Made by a program: the position numbers and the translations under genes. Below are positions 44,776 through 56,123 of a stretch of DNA of 64,000 nt, one piece after another (within the stretch, counting starts at the first letter, position 1; every line of letters begins with the position of its first letter). This DNA comes from Calvatia gigantea (lineage: Eukaryota; Basidiomycota; Agaricomycetes; Agaricales; Lycoperdaceae): assembly GCA_025093985.1 (NCBI GenBank), contig JACAAK010000001.1, forward strand, positions 1 to 64,000, read 5' to 3'. Below the pieces are notes generated by a model. It saw only the letters and a list, made by a program, of their open reading frames with translations. It made no database searches and had not been told where the DNA came from.

Positions 44776-45394
44776 TTAGTAGTAAGTAATATCCCAATGG
44801 GTTCCCTCGTCCTACACATTCGCCCACACACAGCGAGTTAGATATCCGGAGAAACTAGAAAAAAAAAGAGACCACTTACGCAGTAAATATTACCGCTTGC
44901 AGCTTGCCACTGCGGATATCCGTCACCACGGTTTGCGATCCTCGTGAACGCACTGTGGACATAGTTATCTAAAGTCGTCGAGTGTCTCACATCGACCTTG
45001 TATCCGTTCCAGTGGCTGTAAGTCCCACTCGCGTGACCGGTTTCCGTTCCGCCAGTGATAACAAGCGAAGAAGCGCCGGAAGCACTCTTGAGAGTGATGA
45101 CACCGTTGACAGTACCCGAGAGGATGTTTTCATAGGAGGTGCAGGTGGGGTTGTTGCGGTTTGTGCAACCACCACTGGAGGAGGCGGTGATGCCTTTAGG
45201 CTTGAGCATGGATTCAGCCTGAGCCTGAGTGAGGTGGGTGCCGGAGCGGACTTCGAGACCACCCTCAACAGGGATAACGGCGGCGAGGGTGGGCGCAACG
45301 AGAACAAGGGCGACGGCGAGAAACTGGGCAAAAGAAGGGGGCGAACTGTGAACAAGCGATTTTGAGGAGATCGAAGAAGGTGTCTCACCTTCAT
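44776..45394 (-). CDS. Small secreted M15/LAS-like metallopeptidase
   Basis: Three exons: 45389-45394 (only ATGAAG), 44880-45323, 44776-44811; introns 65 and 68 bp; 161 residues. Splicing of the 6-nt exon creates a good signal peptide, MKFLAVALVLVAPTLAA. The core has a zinc site of the LAS/M15 type: SHWNGYKVD (His106 and Asp113) and EGTHWD (Glu152, His155), the layout of D-Ala-D-Ala-type carboxypeptidases. Cys55 and Cys63 could form a disulfide. Related small secreted proteins occur in many mushrooms; LAS enzymes cleave peptidoglycan peptides, so an antibacterial or bacteriolytic role is a reasonable inference but not shown. Confidence 0.75.
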
Positions 45395-47134
45395 CCTAGT
45401 GCTTTTAGCAAATGCTGAAGAGTTGCGATGGATTTCCTGAGAATTTTATATCAGTTTTCTGCGTGATACATATCTCTCAAGTGCGGCCGGGACCACATGT
45501 TCCGCTTGTTAGGAATATATATTTTGAATGCCAAGGTTTGGAAGCCATAAGTGTCCGAAGGTCTCTTGAAAGGAGAGCATCGCACATAATTCTATTGAAC
45601 TAGAAATAGCGGCTAGAGACGCTGGAGAACGCGCCAATAGACACCTCCTGGCATGTGCACACGAGATCACAAGAGGCGAATGTGTCAGGGAATGCGATAC
45701 AGTCTTCGTGCTTCGTTGTTAAGCGAAGGTAGGGTTTTTCCAATTGGCTGTGAGAAGTACCAGAAGATGTCGGCGATGAATTCTAGTGGATACCTAAAGG
45801 AAGGTGTGCATCGCGGCACGTGCCGAAAGTTCTGAATGATGAAGGAAAGGAGGGACCTAGGCAAGTAAGCGACTGAGAGAAGGTGAACTGAAAGACTTGA
45901 AGAGCACGTTTATCGCATACTTCCCAAAGCTGCTGACACTGCCCCAACTCAGACTACAGTACATTCAGGGAAGAAAATAGTGTATTACATAATATATTTC
46001 ACCAGCGTTTTCGTACCGATTGCGTCGGCTGAAGATCGCCCACGAACACCAAACCAACTCACGTCCTACTTATGTCATTGTGGTCTGTAACCCCCTGATC
46101 GTTCTCCTCTTTCGTACCGTTCCTTCTGTCTGTTGCCGGCGGTCGGGATTCGTCCCCCTTGTCCAAATTCTTGATAGGGGTCTCGAACTTCGCTGACAGT
46201 GGCACTGAGAGGCTTCCACGACTGATGGCGGCATAACATAGAAAAGCAAGAGGTAAGCGGGCTTGAACGCAGAACAATTACCTGACCCGTAGGTTGGGTC
46301 CGAGTATCATATGGCCACTTGCTGATGAATCAAAGTTCACGTCCGTCGGCGCTGTCAGCTTAAGATCAAGTCCCCGATTAACGAAACATGTCACAAGTTG
46401 AGCTTATCATATGGAAGATTATCAATTTGGTAATTATCTTCGAGACAGACTCGGAGTTGGCGGGGAACGTTGGTGTATCTAAAACTCGAATGCCAAGCTA
46501 GGACACAGTCCTATGCGTGCTCACATGAATTAAGAGTGAGCATTTCGTCCATGGCAATGCTGAGCGAGGCATAGGTAAATGCAAAAAGTTGTGATTAAAG
46601 GTGGGGCACAGCTAACCCCAGCTCCAACACCATAGCCACTTGACGGGGGCTTATTTATAGCCAAGGTTGCCAAGGCCACGTGCAAAAGGGGAAGTGTGCA
46701 AACAGCATTGTTAATCATTTTCTAAAGGTGTGATGAGACGAGACAGGAGGAGAAGAATTGGAGTGCGCACTGACCAACTTTCCCATCGCCGCGACCGATG
46801 ACAGCGCCGATGTGAGGCCGTGGCAGACAAAATGAAGGACGAATGAAGCGCATCGTCGAGTGAAAATTTCAGAGACTAAGTGTATAGATTGGTCGGCGAA
46901 ATAGCTTTGCGGGAAGACTAACTAAATGATGAAACAAAGGCTATGCAGGGCCGCCCGGTGACGAGAGGGGGACAAAGAGCGCAGGCCGGAGTGGCGGCCG
47001 AGAGTTTCCATATAAGGGCATAGCCGGAGCTTAGTCACCTGGATATGATAAAAATTGTGAGTGTGAAAGTTGGAAGAGAAGGATTGGTCAGCGCTTCCTT
47101 CCTCTCCTTTCTACTCATCCTTTCTACTTCTCAA
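45395..47134. other. Intergenic region between divergent genes
   Basis: Lies between the secreted peptidase (minus) and the G-alpha gene (plus). No gene supported. The last 130 bp contain a TATA-like motif and a CT-rich leader ahead of the G-alpha ATG. Confidence 0.4.
47011..47017 (+). promoter_or_regulatory. TATA-like motif of the G-alpha gene
   Basis: TATAAGG lies 124 bp upstream of the ATG at 47135, followed by a CT-rich tract (about 47096-47130), the usual layout of highly expressed basidiomycete promoters. Confidence 0.45.
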
Positions 47135-48518
47135 ATGGGTTGCGTTCAGTCCACTGCTATTGACGAGGAGGCAAAGGCCCGTAAGTAGACGTTGTTTTGC
47201 GACAGACAACCCCTCCTCACACCTTGTAGGGAATGACGAGATCGAAAACCAGCTCAAGCGCGACCGGATGATGGCCAAGAACGAAATAAAGATGCTCCTA
47301 CTGGGCGCCGGAGAGTCTGGCAAGGTATGTCTCCTCTTTCTACTCCAAGCGTGCGATTCTTACACGCTCCCCAGTCGACAGTGCTGAAACAAATGAAACT
47401 CATCCACAATGGCGGATACAACGACCAGGAGAGAGACTCATACAAAGAAATTATTTTCTCCAACACAATCCAGTCTATGCGGTGAGTTTTTCAGTCCGTG
47501 TCAAAGAACCTCATCTGAGCCCACTTCAGTGCCATTCTCGAGGCATTGCCTCATCTCGACCTCCAACTGGCCCCTCAAAATGATGCCCGAAGGGCTACCG
47601 TTTTCGCTCTCCCTGGCCAAATCGAGGCCGAGGTTCTTCCCCGTGACGTGGTTGACGCTATCCGCAACCTTTGGCGGGACCCGGGCGTGAAGGAGGCCGT
47701 TCGCCGCTCCCGCGAGTTCCAGCTCAACGACTCCGCGGTATACTATTTCAATGCGATCGACCGCATGGCCCAGCCCGGTTATCTTCCCACAGATCAGGAT
47801 ATCCTTCGCAGCCGTGTCAAAACGACCGGCATCACGGAGACGACTTTCAAGGTTGGCGAATTGACATACAAGCTGTTCGACGTCGGTGGTCAGCGTAGCG
47901 AAAGGAAGAAATGGATCCACTGCTTCGAAAACGTTACTGCCCTCGTATTCCTCGTTAGTTTGAGTGAATACGATCAGATGTTGTACGAGGACGAGAGCGT
48001 GGTAAGTATCTGTCTTCGCTTCTTTGGCTCCCACGTCATTTCACAACTGTTTTGCCTTTCTAGAACCGAATGCAAGAAGCCCTCACTCTCTTTGACTCGA
48101 TATGCAATTCCCGGTGGTTTGTCAAGACTTCAATCGTATGTCCATTCTGCTCACATATGGCAATCATCGCCTTCGACTCACCTGTTCGTCAGATCCTCTT
48201 CTTAAACAAGATTGATCTGTTTGCAGAGAAGCTCCCGCGGTCGCCTTTAAGCGAATACTTCCCAGATTACAATGGCGGCGATAACTATGATGCTGCTTGT
48301 GACTACCTGTTGCATCGTTTCGTATCCCTCAACCAGAGCGCCGCAACCAAACAGATATACGCTCATTATACCTGCGCAACGGATACCCAGCAGATCAAAT
48401 GTACGTGTGGCGCTGATATCCATCTCCACGAGATCCTAATCTTCCTCCAACAGTCGTTCTTAGTGCTATTCAGGACATTCTGCTCCAGCTTCACCTGCGG
48501 GAGTGTGGCCTGCTGTAG
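47135..48518 (+). CDS. Heterotrimeric G-protein alpha subunit, fungal group I
   Basis: Seven exons: 47135-47180, 47230-47324, 47375-47481, 47530-48001, 48064-48135, 48193-48400, 48454-48518; six introns of 48-60 bp; 354 residues, the usual length. MGCVQS is an N-myristoylation and palmitoylation signal. GTP-binding motifs are GAGESGKS (41-48), [12 protein letters not shown] (switch II), FLNKIDLF and TCATDTQ. The helical domain includes the [18 protein letters not shown] region. The C-terminus is ECGLL, with the Cys at -4 found in Gi-like subunits. It couples seven-transmembrane receptors, for example pheromone receptors, to cAMP and MAPK signalling at the plasma membrane. All catalytic residues, including Arg in RSRVKTTGI and Gln in GGQ, are present. 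A decayed partial copy lies at 54008-54470. Confidence 0.95.
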
Positions 48519-49598
48519 CATGTTTTTGTACTATCGTCTCTCTCGATTGGCCACCCACGTCCCATACTTACATGACCCGCACGTCGATCAACGTCACTCG
48601 AAACATGCTTCCAATCAATCTTGCAACGTCGCCCCCATCCACATCCTGTCGCCGATCCGAGCTTGGTTGATGATAGCCGTCTTGCTTCTCACTCCTGGGA
48701 TTTTATATACTTTCTTGATACCATTTTCTCTCATTCTACCTACTGTATTTCCCTTTGTGTTTGTCTTATAACACACACTCCCAACCGTTGTCGCTCCCTG
48801 ACATCAATTATATACCGTATATTAATCAATTTCCTTTGCTTTCCCTCTTTTCTTCCGCCTTTCTTTCTTCTGCTTTGACAGTACCACCACAGACTATAGT
48901 CTTGGAAAACGGCCCAAATACGACTCCCGTTTCAGTCCGTATGAATTTGGCAAGATGTGGAGTGGACTAAGAGTGGGTCAGGATAGTTTCATGGTTGTCA
49001 AATGGCAACGTCAGATTTTGGTGTCTGTCACGTCAGAACGCTGATTTCTAAGTGGCATCTGTTATGAGCGGTTCGACGGATTTTCAGGCAATAGCTTTTT
49101 CACTTACGCTACTTGGACTACTCGAGAACATGAAAGGCACTACAGGAGGAAAAATAGCCAGAAAATGAAAATTGAGAATGTGTGCAAATTAACTGACATG
49201 ACGTGCGGTAATTTGTTGGCGTTCATCTGTGGCGACCAACCGGAGTGGCCTCGGCTGCTTCATAATAAGTTGAATGGTCATATTCCCCTGTCTATGTGAA
49301 ACAAATGCCGGATTTGACACACCAAAGGAGTTTCCACCCCGACAACTTTGGCGGTACTGCCTTCTGATATTGATGTTACATTAGGATCAAATCAACAGCC
49401 CCGGATTCTCGGAGGGTTTTGGGTATGGGCGCATATCATCGACGGAGATGTTGCCCTGGCGCTGTCACTGACCCCGTGAGCGGCGGCATTCAGGGTTACA
49501 ACTCTGGACCCAATCAACGCACCACCTTCATACCCTATTCACATCAGCCGTGAGCTTCAAGCCTCAGGCGGTTTGATTAGTCATTACACTCCAAGCCC
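48519..49598. other. 3' flank of G-alpha, no gene seen
   Basis: The first 350 bp are pyrimidine-rich and probably 3' UTR. Nothing else is supportable. Confidence 0.4.
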
Positions 49599-50769
49599 TT
49601 GCTGCATTGTGGCCAGGCTTTGATCAACATGCAAGTACTTAACAAGTATCAAAAAATTCAGAGCATAAAGGTGCAGGTGTTACCAGCACTGGTAGGTGTA
49701 GTCAAGGACGCCTCCACGCTCGCACTGCTGAATAAAATAGAACGGTCCATCTCGGAACAGAGCCAACAAAATTTTCAAGATCGTGCCACTAGCGTGCATG
49801 GGAACCAACCGCTAAATCTGCACGCTACGAGGTGAGGTGTTGATTGATATGGCTACAGTGATGCGGGTAGAGAAAAGGTTTCTGGTAGCCCCTGAATAAA
49901 ACATAGGTTTGTGGCAACGTGGCTGGGGAACATCTTGGACAACGATGGGGCCGAGCGAAACAACGACTTGAAAGTTGCAGCAAATCTGGGGTCTGGAGAA
50001 ACGACAGGAATCAGTGTCAGGAAGTGAGAGAGACGTTACTTAATCTCTTCCGATCACGCATACCAGATCGTCCATCGACCAATGCTTTGATGATATTCTC
50101 CACGCTCCCCTTGAATCTCATTCCGACGTGGGAATTGCAAGCCCGTTGGAAGGCACCGACGAACGTGTCACCCTTGAGCTTGGATTTGAACCGGAGGAAT
50201 TCCCGGCGCGGGCGAAAATAGCTTCGAAACTTTTGACTTAAGTGTTTTTAGCTCTCATCTGGACGTCAGTTTTTCGCCCGAACAGTCCAGCTCATCGGAA
50301 AATATCATAATCCCGAATGATGGTCAATAAGCGACCTAAGTCGTAATCAGCGACCAATATCCTACCTCCAGACTTACATTGGGAGGGGTTGGCCATCAGG
50401 ATCCTCGGATGTTACGTTGCTTACAAGTGCTACAGGTGGTAGATGGGGCTGGCATTGGCATTCTCGCACTCAATTTCCTATAATGTGCATGTCCAGCAAG
50501 GTAAGAGAGGGGCCCTCCAAACTGCGAACGTCTCAAATAGTTCTCCCGTGCCGCCCAACAACCGCAGCAATAACCGCGCAGTAACCCCGCCTATATTACA
50601 GGTATCATTAAGGTCTCCATCACACCCCTATCACGACATCGGTCACAGAATTATTCAGGATTTGTCGAAGGACATCATTGAGGATATAGGAATGCACGAG
50701 CTGCCCATGTTCACCGGCATGTCCGTGGTGTTCGGCGAGTTTCAAGCGAAAATTGCGAATCTGATTTAA
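49599..50769 (+). pseudogene. Possible broken gene of unknown family
   Basis: Coding-like pieces on the plus strand lie in one order. NKYQKIQSIKVQVLPALVGV and NKIERSISEQSQQNF end near 49831 at a GTGAGG site. After a TAG acceptor-like site (about 49904) comes FVATWLGNILDNDGAERNND. Then, in another frame, CFDDILHAPLESHSD and LELGFEPEEFPARAKIAS. Finally 50443-50769 gives DIGHRIIQDLSKDIIEDIG. The frame breaks suggest a relic; I do not recognise the family. Confidence 0.25.
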
Positions 50770-52825
50770 GAATCACTCTGGTGGTTGAGTGAATTGGGGT
50801 TGATAATGATTCGTGCTACGAAACAAGAATCTTATCACATAGGGCAACGGTAGACCAGGGAGTGGTCGGGTGCCTAACGGTGTACGATATCCTGCGGCCG
50901 TGATTCTTGACTGTGCTTGTGATTGTGATATACAGCGATTCGTAGAACTAAGGACCTGGGCAGAAAAGCTGGCCAAGGAACGGCAACGCACAGCGACCAT
51001 AACAACGATTACCGGCCAGGAGACAGTCTTCTGAAGTTGAGGTCTGTCGTGGGGCGGAGTCCCTGTATGCTATCATTCGGACTAAGGGAACAAAAAGACT
51101 CTGAGGTGATCGTTATATCTACCCCTAAAGCATTTTATCTGGTTGCGGCCAAGTGAGGCTGAAGCCGAAAATAACAGTGACCTGACAGTACGGCGATTGT
51201 GAGGGGCAGGTGCGCACAGGGAGGGAAAGGTAACACACTTACTGATACAGATATCAACTTTGAGCGAATCACAAATGGGAAAGGTCCGTCTCCAACAACG
51301 TTACCGCGTAATCTGACGATGTGCGGAAGCACCCAGATAATCGAGATCTGCAGGAGGGTCTATGAACAGCGCATGATAAAATCTGCTCATGGGTCTGTCG
51401 CTTCATTGGTAGTGCCATGATGGAGTGGAGATACCAACACACGTGTCGCGACTGTACCATATATGAGCCCGGTATATTGACAAATGTGGATACATGAATC
51501 ATACCATGCATGTGCGTTGTCAAAAGAATCTGATGCACGGTCTCGAGCCATGGTGGGAGGGGGTATACACTCCACTACAAGCACGTAAAGCTCCCCCAAT
51601 TTAGGTGGTTTCATGATGCACTTAGGGACCCCATGAGGGTGGATGGTACGGCGAACGGTGTGACAGGCAGGACTGTGGACGGGCACCGTGGGGGCTTCTC
51701 AATAAGGGAAGGATTGCGACAAGTCTTTTAGCCCAGAAGGGTATCGTGGTCGTATTTGACAGCATAACGGTCAGGCGAAGGAGATGGAGAGCGATAGGGA
51801 TCGCCTGGATTTGTCAGGACACTCCAACTTGTTTAGCACAAAGTTGCAGGAACTACGGAAAGTGTCCATGATGCGAAGACTCACGAACGTATGGATGATA
51901 GTAACACACTTTTTGTTGGGCTTGCAACAAGCCTTGGGCCCGTTGCATACTTGATAGAATTGTGTTAGACAAAGAACAAACGAAGCCACATAAATTTCGG
52001 GTCGCTCCCATTTCGCTGAAATAGCTGACTAGGTACACCGGTCAATCTTGAGTCTCCTAAACAGCCAACAAGCTAATGTTTGGATATTCTTCTTAGTGGC
52101 GTGTATCAGCGCAAGATCCCAGCTGGAAAGGAACTCACAAACTCACCTTCGCAGGCAGTGCCACGACAATGTCAGCTTTCCTGAGCAACCTGAGGCACAC
52201 ACACTCATCTCCCTAGTAGGTCCAACACTCTTCTCTCAGCCCTGGAGTTCCCACAAACCCTCTGTCTACAGTTTCCTCCAACCGCTGATCCACATCTATG
52301 GGAAACGGTTCTGTACATACCGCTTGCGGTCTTTACATCGTCACAACAGAGTGAACTCTGCACAAACGGCCTTGCCACGACCACGCCGATACGCCGTGAG
52401 CGTGTCAATGACGTGCTGTTTGAGTTTTCTTTCATCAGATGGCGTGTACCACCTTATCGCTAAGGGTCGAGAGTGAGAGAAGTTGGAGATCAAGAAGGGA
52501 CGTAAGAGCCGCGAATTTGGAAGGAGGGTGATGTGTGCGTATGACCATTGGTCCGAAATGCTGGAAGTGAAGCGGTTGGGTTGAAACATGATCCGCGAGG
52601 AGCAGTGAGGGTGATACGACGTCTGTCCTTGGCAAAGCTCTAGTGCAGGATGGAATTCCTGCGGGAGGGGATAGCACATCCTCTTTCGACGAGGACGGAG
52701 TAGGACAGTAGGACCACGAATCTTCCCTCCAGGGAAGGCGCCAGATTGGGGTATCAATACTGCGGCTAAGACAGTGTCAGGATTGCAACATAAAAACCCA
52801 TGTGACCTACAAATTTTCACCTTCT
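50770..52825. other. Gene-poor stretch
   Basis: About 2 kb of short overlapping frames on both strands, none with convincing splice partners or recognisable sequence. Confidence 0.4.
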
Positions 52826-53449
52826 TTACCACTTCAACGGTGTCGCTGGACCTCTGCTCTTCTCCAGTACATCACGTAAATCTAGCGTGACTTTAGCATC
52901 TACAGTCCGTTCCCACTTCAAACGAACCTCGAGCTTTTTCACTTGAATAATGCCAGGAGCCCAAATGAGCTAACGATGGACGAGGAAATGGAGGAATAGA
53001 CTCACCATCTAGTGAAATTATGGTATAGGTGCCAGTCCCCGCGAGAAGCGCGAGCGCTTCCAAGTTCACCTGCGCAGGATATACGATCGCGGCCACCCAA
53101 CCACCCATGCGAGTGTCCGTTCGAGAGGTGGCAGTGAGAGCAATCTCGCCTCCCTGTCCCCGAAGCACCCCAAGGTACGTTCGTACTTGATTATATATTT
53201 CTCTATAAGCGCCGTAGTGAGGCGCACAACTTCTACATATCCTTCAATGATAATCAAGGAAGCCAAAAATAAGTATACCTCCAATTGCGGCACCACATTA
53301 AAGAGGATTTCCACATTCTGAATATTCACTGCCTTTGCCTGTGCGTGGGAGTACCGTAGGAATGTTGTCAGATCCACGGTGAGTAAGGAGGTAGAGATAG
53401 TGTCGTAGTCGTAGCCGAAGGGGTCTGTTTTCTGGGTAGGCTGGACATG
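52826..53449 (-). CDS. 3' part of an unrecognised gene
   Basis: Three exons fit in phase: about 53279-53449, 53006-53153, 52826-52941. They are joined by introns with GTATAC..CAG and GTGAGT..AAG borders. The protein reads DPFGYDYDTISTSLLTVDL, SHAQAKAVNIQNVEILFNVV, MGGWVAAIVYPAQVNLEAL, KKLEVRLKWERTVDAKVTLD, LEKSRGPATPLKW. The 5' end is missing; upstream frames stop near 53455 and no start could be assigned. It is predicted beta-rich and soluble, with no motif I recognise. It may be a fragment. Confidence 0.35.
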
Positions 53450-54007
53450 TCGCGTTTGTGCTCAGAGACGGCAAATGCACTTTTCGCATTGTGGATGCTT
53501 ATGTGATACAATCGCAATTACAGTCTTCGTGGAAGAAGCTTCTCTTCATTGACAACCGTGAAAAACGTCCTCGGAAAGGACCTACGGATTTACCTCGCCT
53601 AGCCAGGGATAGTGAACACCACTGCATATGCCCCACAGCGTACGCAATATCTAATCCACGCCCATGACTGGGCATCGATCTGGAGCTTCTCCAAATCTAA
53701 ACGACTGCCTATGCCCCACCACAAAGACACTGACAACGAAACATATTCTCACTGATCACCAGGGAGTCTGGCAGGGTACACCTCGTTTTTTAAATGTTCG
53801 TTCTCGGTGTCCACGACGCTGACACTTGCTCCTACTAAAAATCCCAGGATGGGTGGACTCATCCGGCTCTATCACAACCAGAGGGACTTGAACAGCGGGA
53901 CCACCTCATACCCCATCCAGTCGATATCATAAGCCCCTTTCGCTCCAATCTCAGGAATCGTATAGGACTACTACCACTGTGAAGTCCCTGTTGTGTCTAC
54001 ACATTCA

Positions 54008-54470
54008 GTTGATGGCCGGGGACAAACAAACATGCTCCCGTTCGAATGTTGGGGAGTCTCGCAAGGCGGGCATCCTCTCCTTTCCAAGGAAACAATTATG
54101 CTCAGTGCTGACACCTCCCCTCAGTCGATGGACCTAGGATAGCAGGATTCGGTCCACAATGTGCGGTCCGACGAGCAGAAGAAGGATTCTTCCAATGCTA
54201 TCATTCTCTTAAACACTGTTGTCAGTCGCCTTTCTTCTGACCTTGGGCATTGTTTGTGGCTGCTTCAGTGCCACTCTTCGAGTGCCTCATTGCGCCCTCC
54301 AACTCGCCCCTCCGGATGACGCCCCAGACGGTCACTACCCTTGCTCTTCCCATCTAAATCAAGGCCGATCCCCTCCCCTGTAACGTGCCAACGCTATTAG
54401 CAACCTTAACAGGACCAAGCACCAATGAGGTCGTTCACTGCTCTTTACGACTTCCCGCTGTTGACATGTC
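54008..54470 (+). pseudogene. Decayed partial copy of the G-alpha gene
   Basis: Colinear with 47267-47735 of the intact gene. GTTGATGGCC..ATGCTCCC..GGGGAGTCTCGCAAGG corresponds to the P-loop exon 2. An intron-like gap ends CCCTCAGTCGA (exon 3 acceptor). CACAATG..ATCATTCTCTTAAACACT follows as exon 3, then CTTCAGTGCCACTCTTCGAG as the exon 4 acceptor, then CTCCAACTCGCCCC and CAAGGCCGAT. Intron positions are retained, so it arose by DNA duplication and not by retrotransposition. Heavily diverged, with stops and no open frame. Homology may continue weakly past 54470. Confidence 0.65.
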
Positions 54471-56123
54471 TAGTGAATAGAATCCCAAGATATTCCAATT
54501 TTTAATTTTGGACTTTCCCCACACTCTTCCTCAGGTCTCTCTGCATCTCGTCACTCACCCGCTGGTTCAGTGACTTCCTTCACATAACTCCACCCTCTTC
54601 CGGCTCAAACAGCCCCTGTCATTTCTACCCCAAAACGGTTACTCGCAATCCCCAGTTCCACACCACCACTAACTGTCTCGTTGATCCCCGTTAACGCATC
54701 TTCCCAAAGACACTCAGTCAAACCTTCCTAACTCGCCTTCTGTTGTCGACTGCAGAGCTGGGCTATGTTGCTTGCCCCATGCGTTGCCGCATGCCCCGTC
54801 CATTCCCACCACCCGGACAACAACCTTCGTGAAAGGCCTGCCACCATTTGAGACGCCGTTGGTCAATTCCTGCGTGTCTTGCTACCTCGGAGGAGTTGGA
54901 GCAACAGCAAACACACCTGCTCATCATCTATTTGTATGAGTGGAGCGGTGACTAAACCTACTTTCATGCCCGGTAATTGTCTTGCGGTGCAAGCTTGAGG
55001 TCACCTCATCGCTACAATGGTTAAGTTCAGCCTTTGTTTTAAACGCTTCTGCCCCACACCCTCTTGGCAGAGGGCCAGTGTCATGTTGCGTGTGGGGAAG
55101 CCTCCCGTCATGCTACCAGCCATAATCCCTTTCACCATCTCGCCCTGAGCCATTGCTCTACCCGTATCTCATCTCAAACCTGGCCTCAGCACGGGAACCG
55201 GGTGCCGATAGTTGTTCTCCTTCCACTACGGGGCCACACAACTCCAAGTGCTCAGGTTCTCCCAAAATGTCTATCCACCACTATTCTCTCTCTGACCGTG
55301 TTAAACCCTTCAAATGAACTTGTTCGACGTCGCTCCAGACTCTACCGGGGTCCCGCAACTGAGCCACCTCGATGGCTCTGTCATAGTCTACCCATTCGCA
55401 CCCTCCCTTCCACCTCAGCTACAAACCAGATCCAATATGTCGGCATCGGCAACGCTAACCCCGCTTCGGGGCGTCATCTCGAATCCATCCCATCATCCCG
55501 TACACTGCCCCTGTTTAGCGCACCTTTCGGGATATTTATCCTCTTTAGAATTCCCAGAGACATAACCCAACCATCTGCAGGTCTCAGGACGAGGTGCGGC
55601 TCGTGGACCTTGTGCGCTCATTTAGTGACGTCAACATCATGTGTTACCGGCCTCGAGAACAACGTGACCTCGTAATTGACGAATTGGATGGTTGAGGCTT
55701 TGGGATACACCTTCTAGAAATGCTATACGGGGATGGAGGGAAACGTAAATCTGACTGTGGCAGCCGGGGGTGAAATTGAACGTTCGAAATGTGCGTGTTG
55801 ATTGGCTCGACTGATTCGGTGGAAGGTGTTTCCGTGCAAGGGCTTATGGGGATAAGATAGACGTACTGTCTGCGAGTGGTGGTGTCCTTGTTGTGTTACG
55901 CGCTTTGTAATTAAACGCCTTCACATTTTGTTGCCATGAGCCCCAGCTTCCAGATTAAGGAGCGTCAAGCTCGTGCTAAATGCTGGGGGGTGGTATGTCT
56001 AAAGAACATGTTGGCTAGGCGCTTACCTAGTGCATGCACCTTGGTCTAGTGCGTCGCGACCAACAGGGAACACATTTCTACCTTCCCTCGAATCCTCCTG
56101 CTTGCAGCTATGGCGTCGGCTAA
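54471..56123. other. Gene-poor stretch with one long unrecognised frame
   Basis: The frame 55064-55675 (plus, 203 codons) has no ATG in a good context, is rich in Ser/Pro/Arg and lies in C-rich DNA, so it is probably a chance frame. It could overlap further decayed G-alpha sequence, but I could not align it. Confidence 0.35.

Noticed and set aside
47501..48034. Long minus-strand ORF opposite the G-alpha gene
   Set aside because: It is the antisense shadow of conserved G-alpha exon 4.
55064..55675. 203-codon plus-strand frame
   Set aside because: C-rich composition, no credible start context, an overlapping alternative frame and no recognisable sequence; probably a chance frame.
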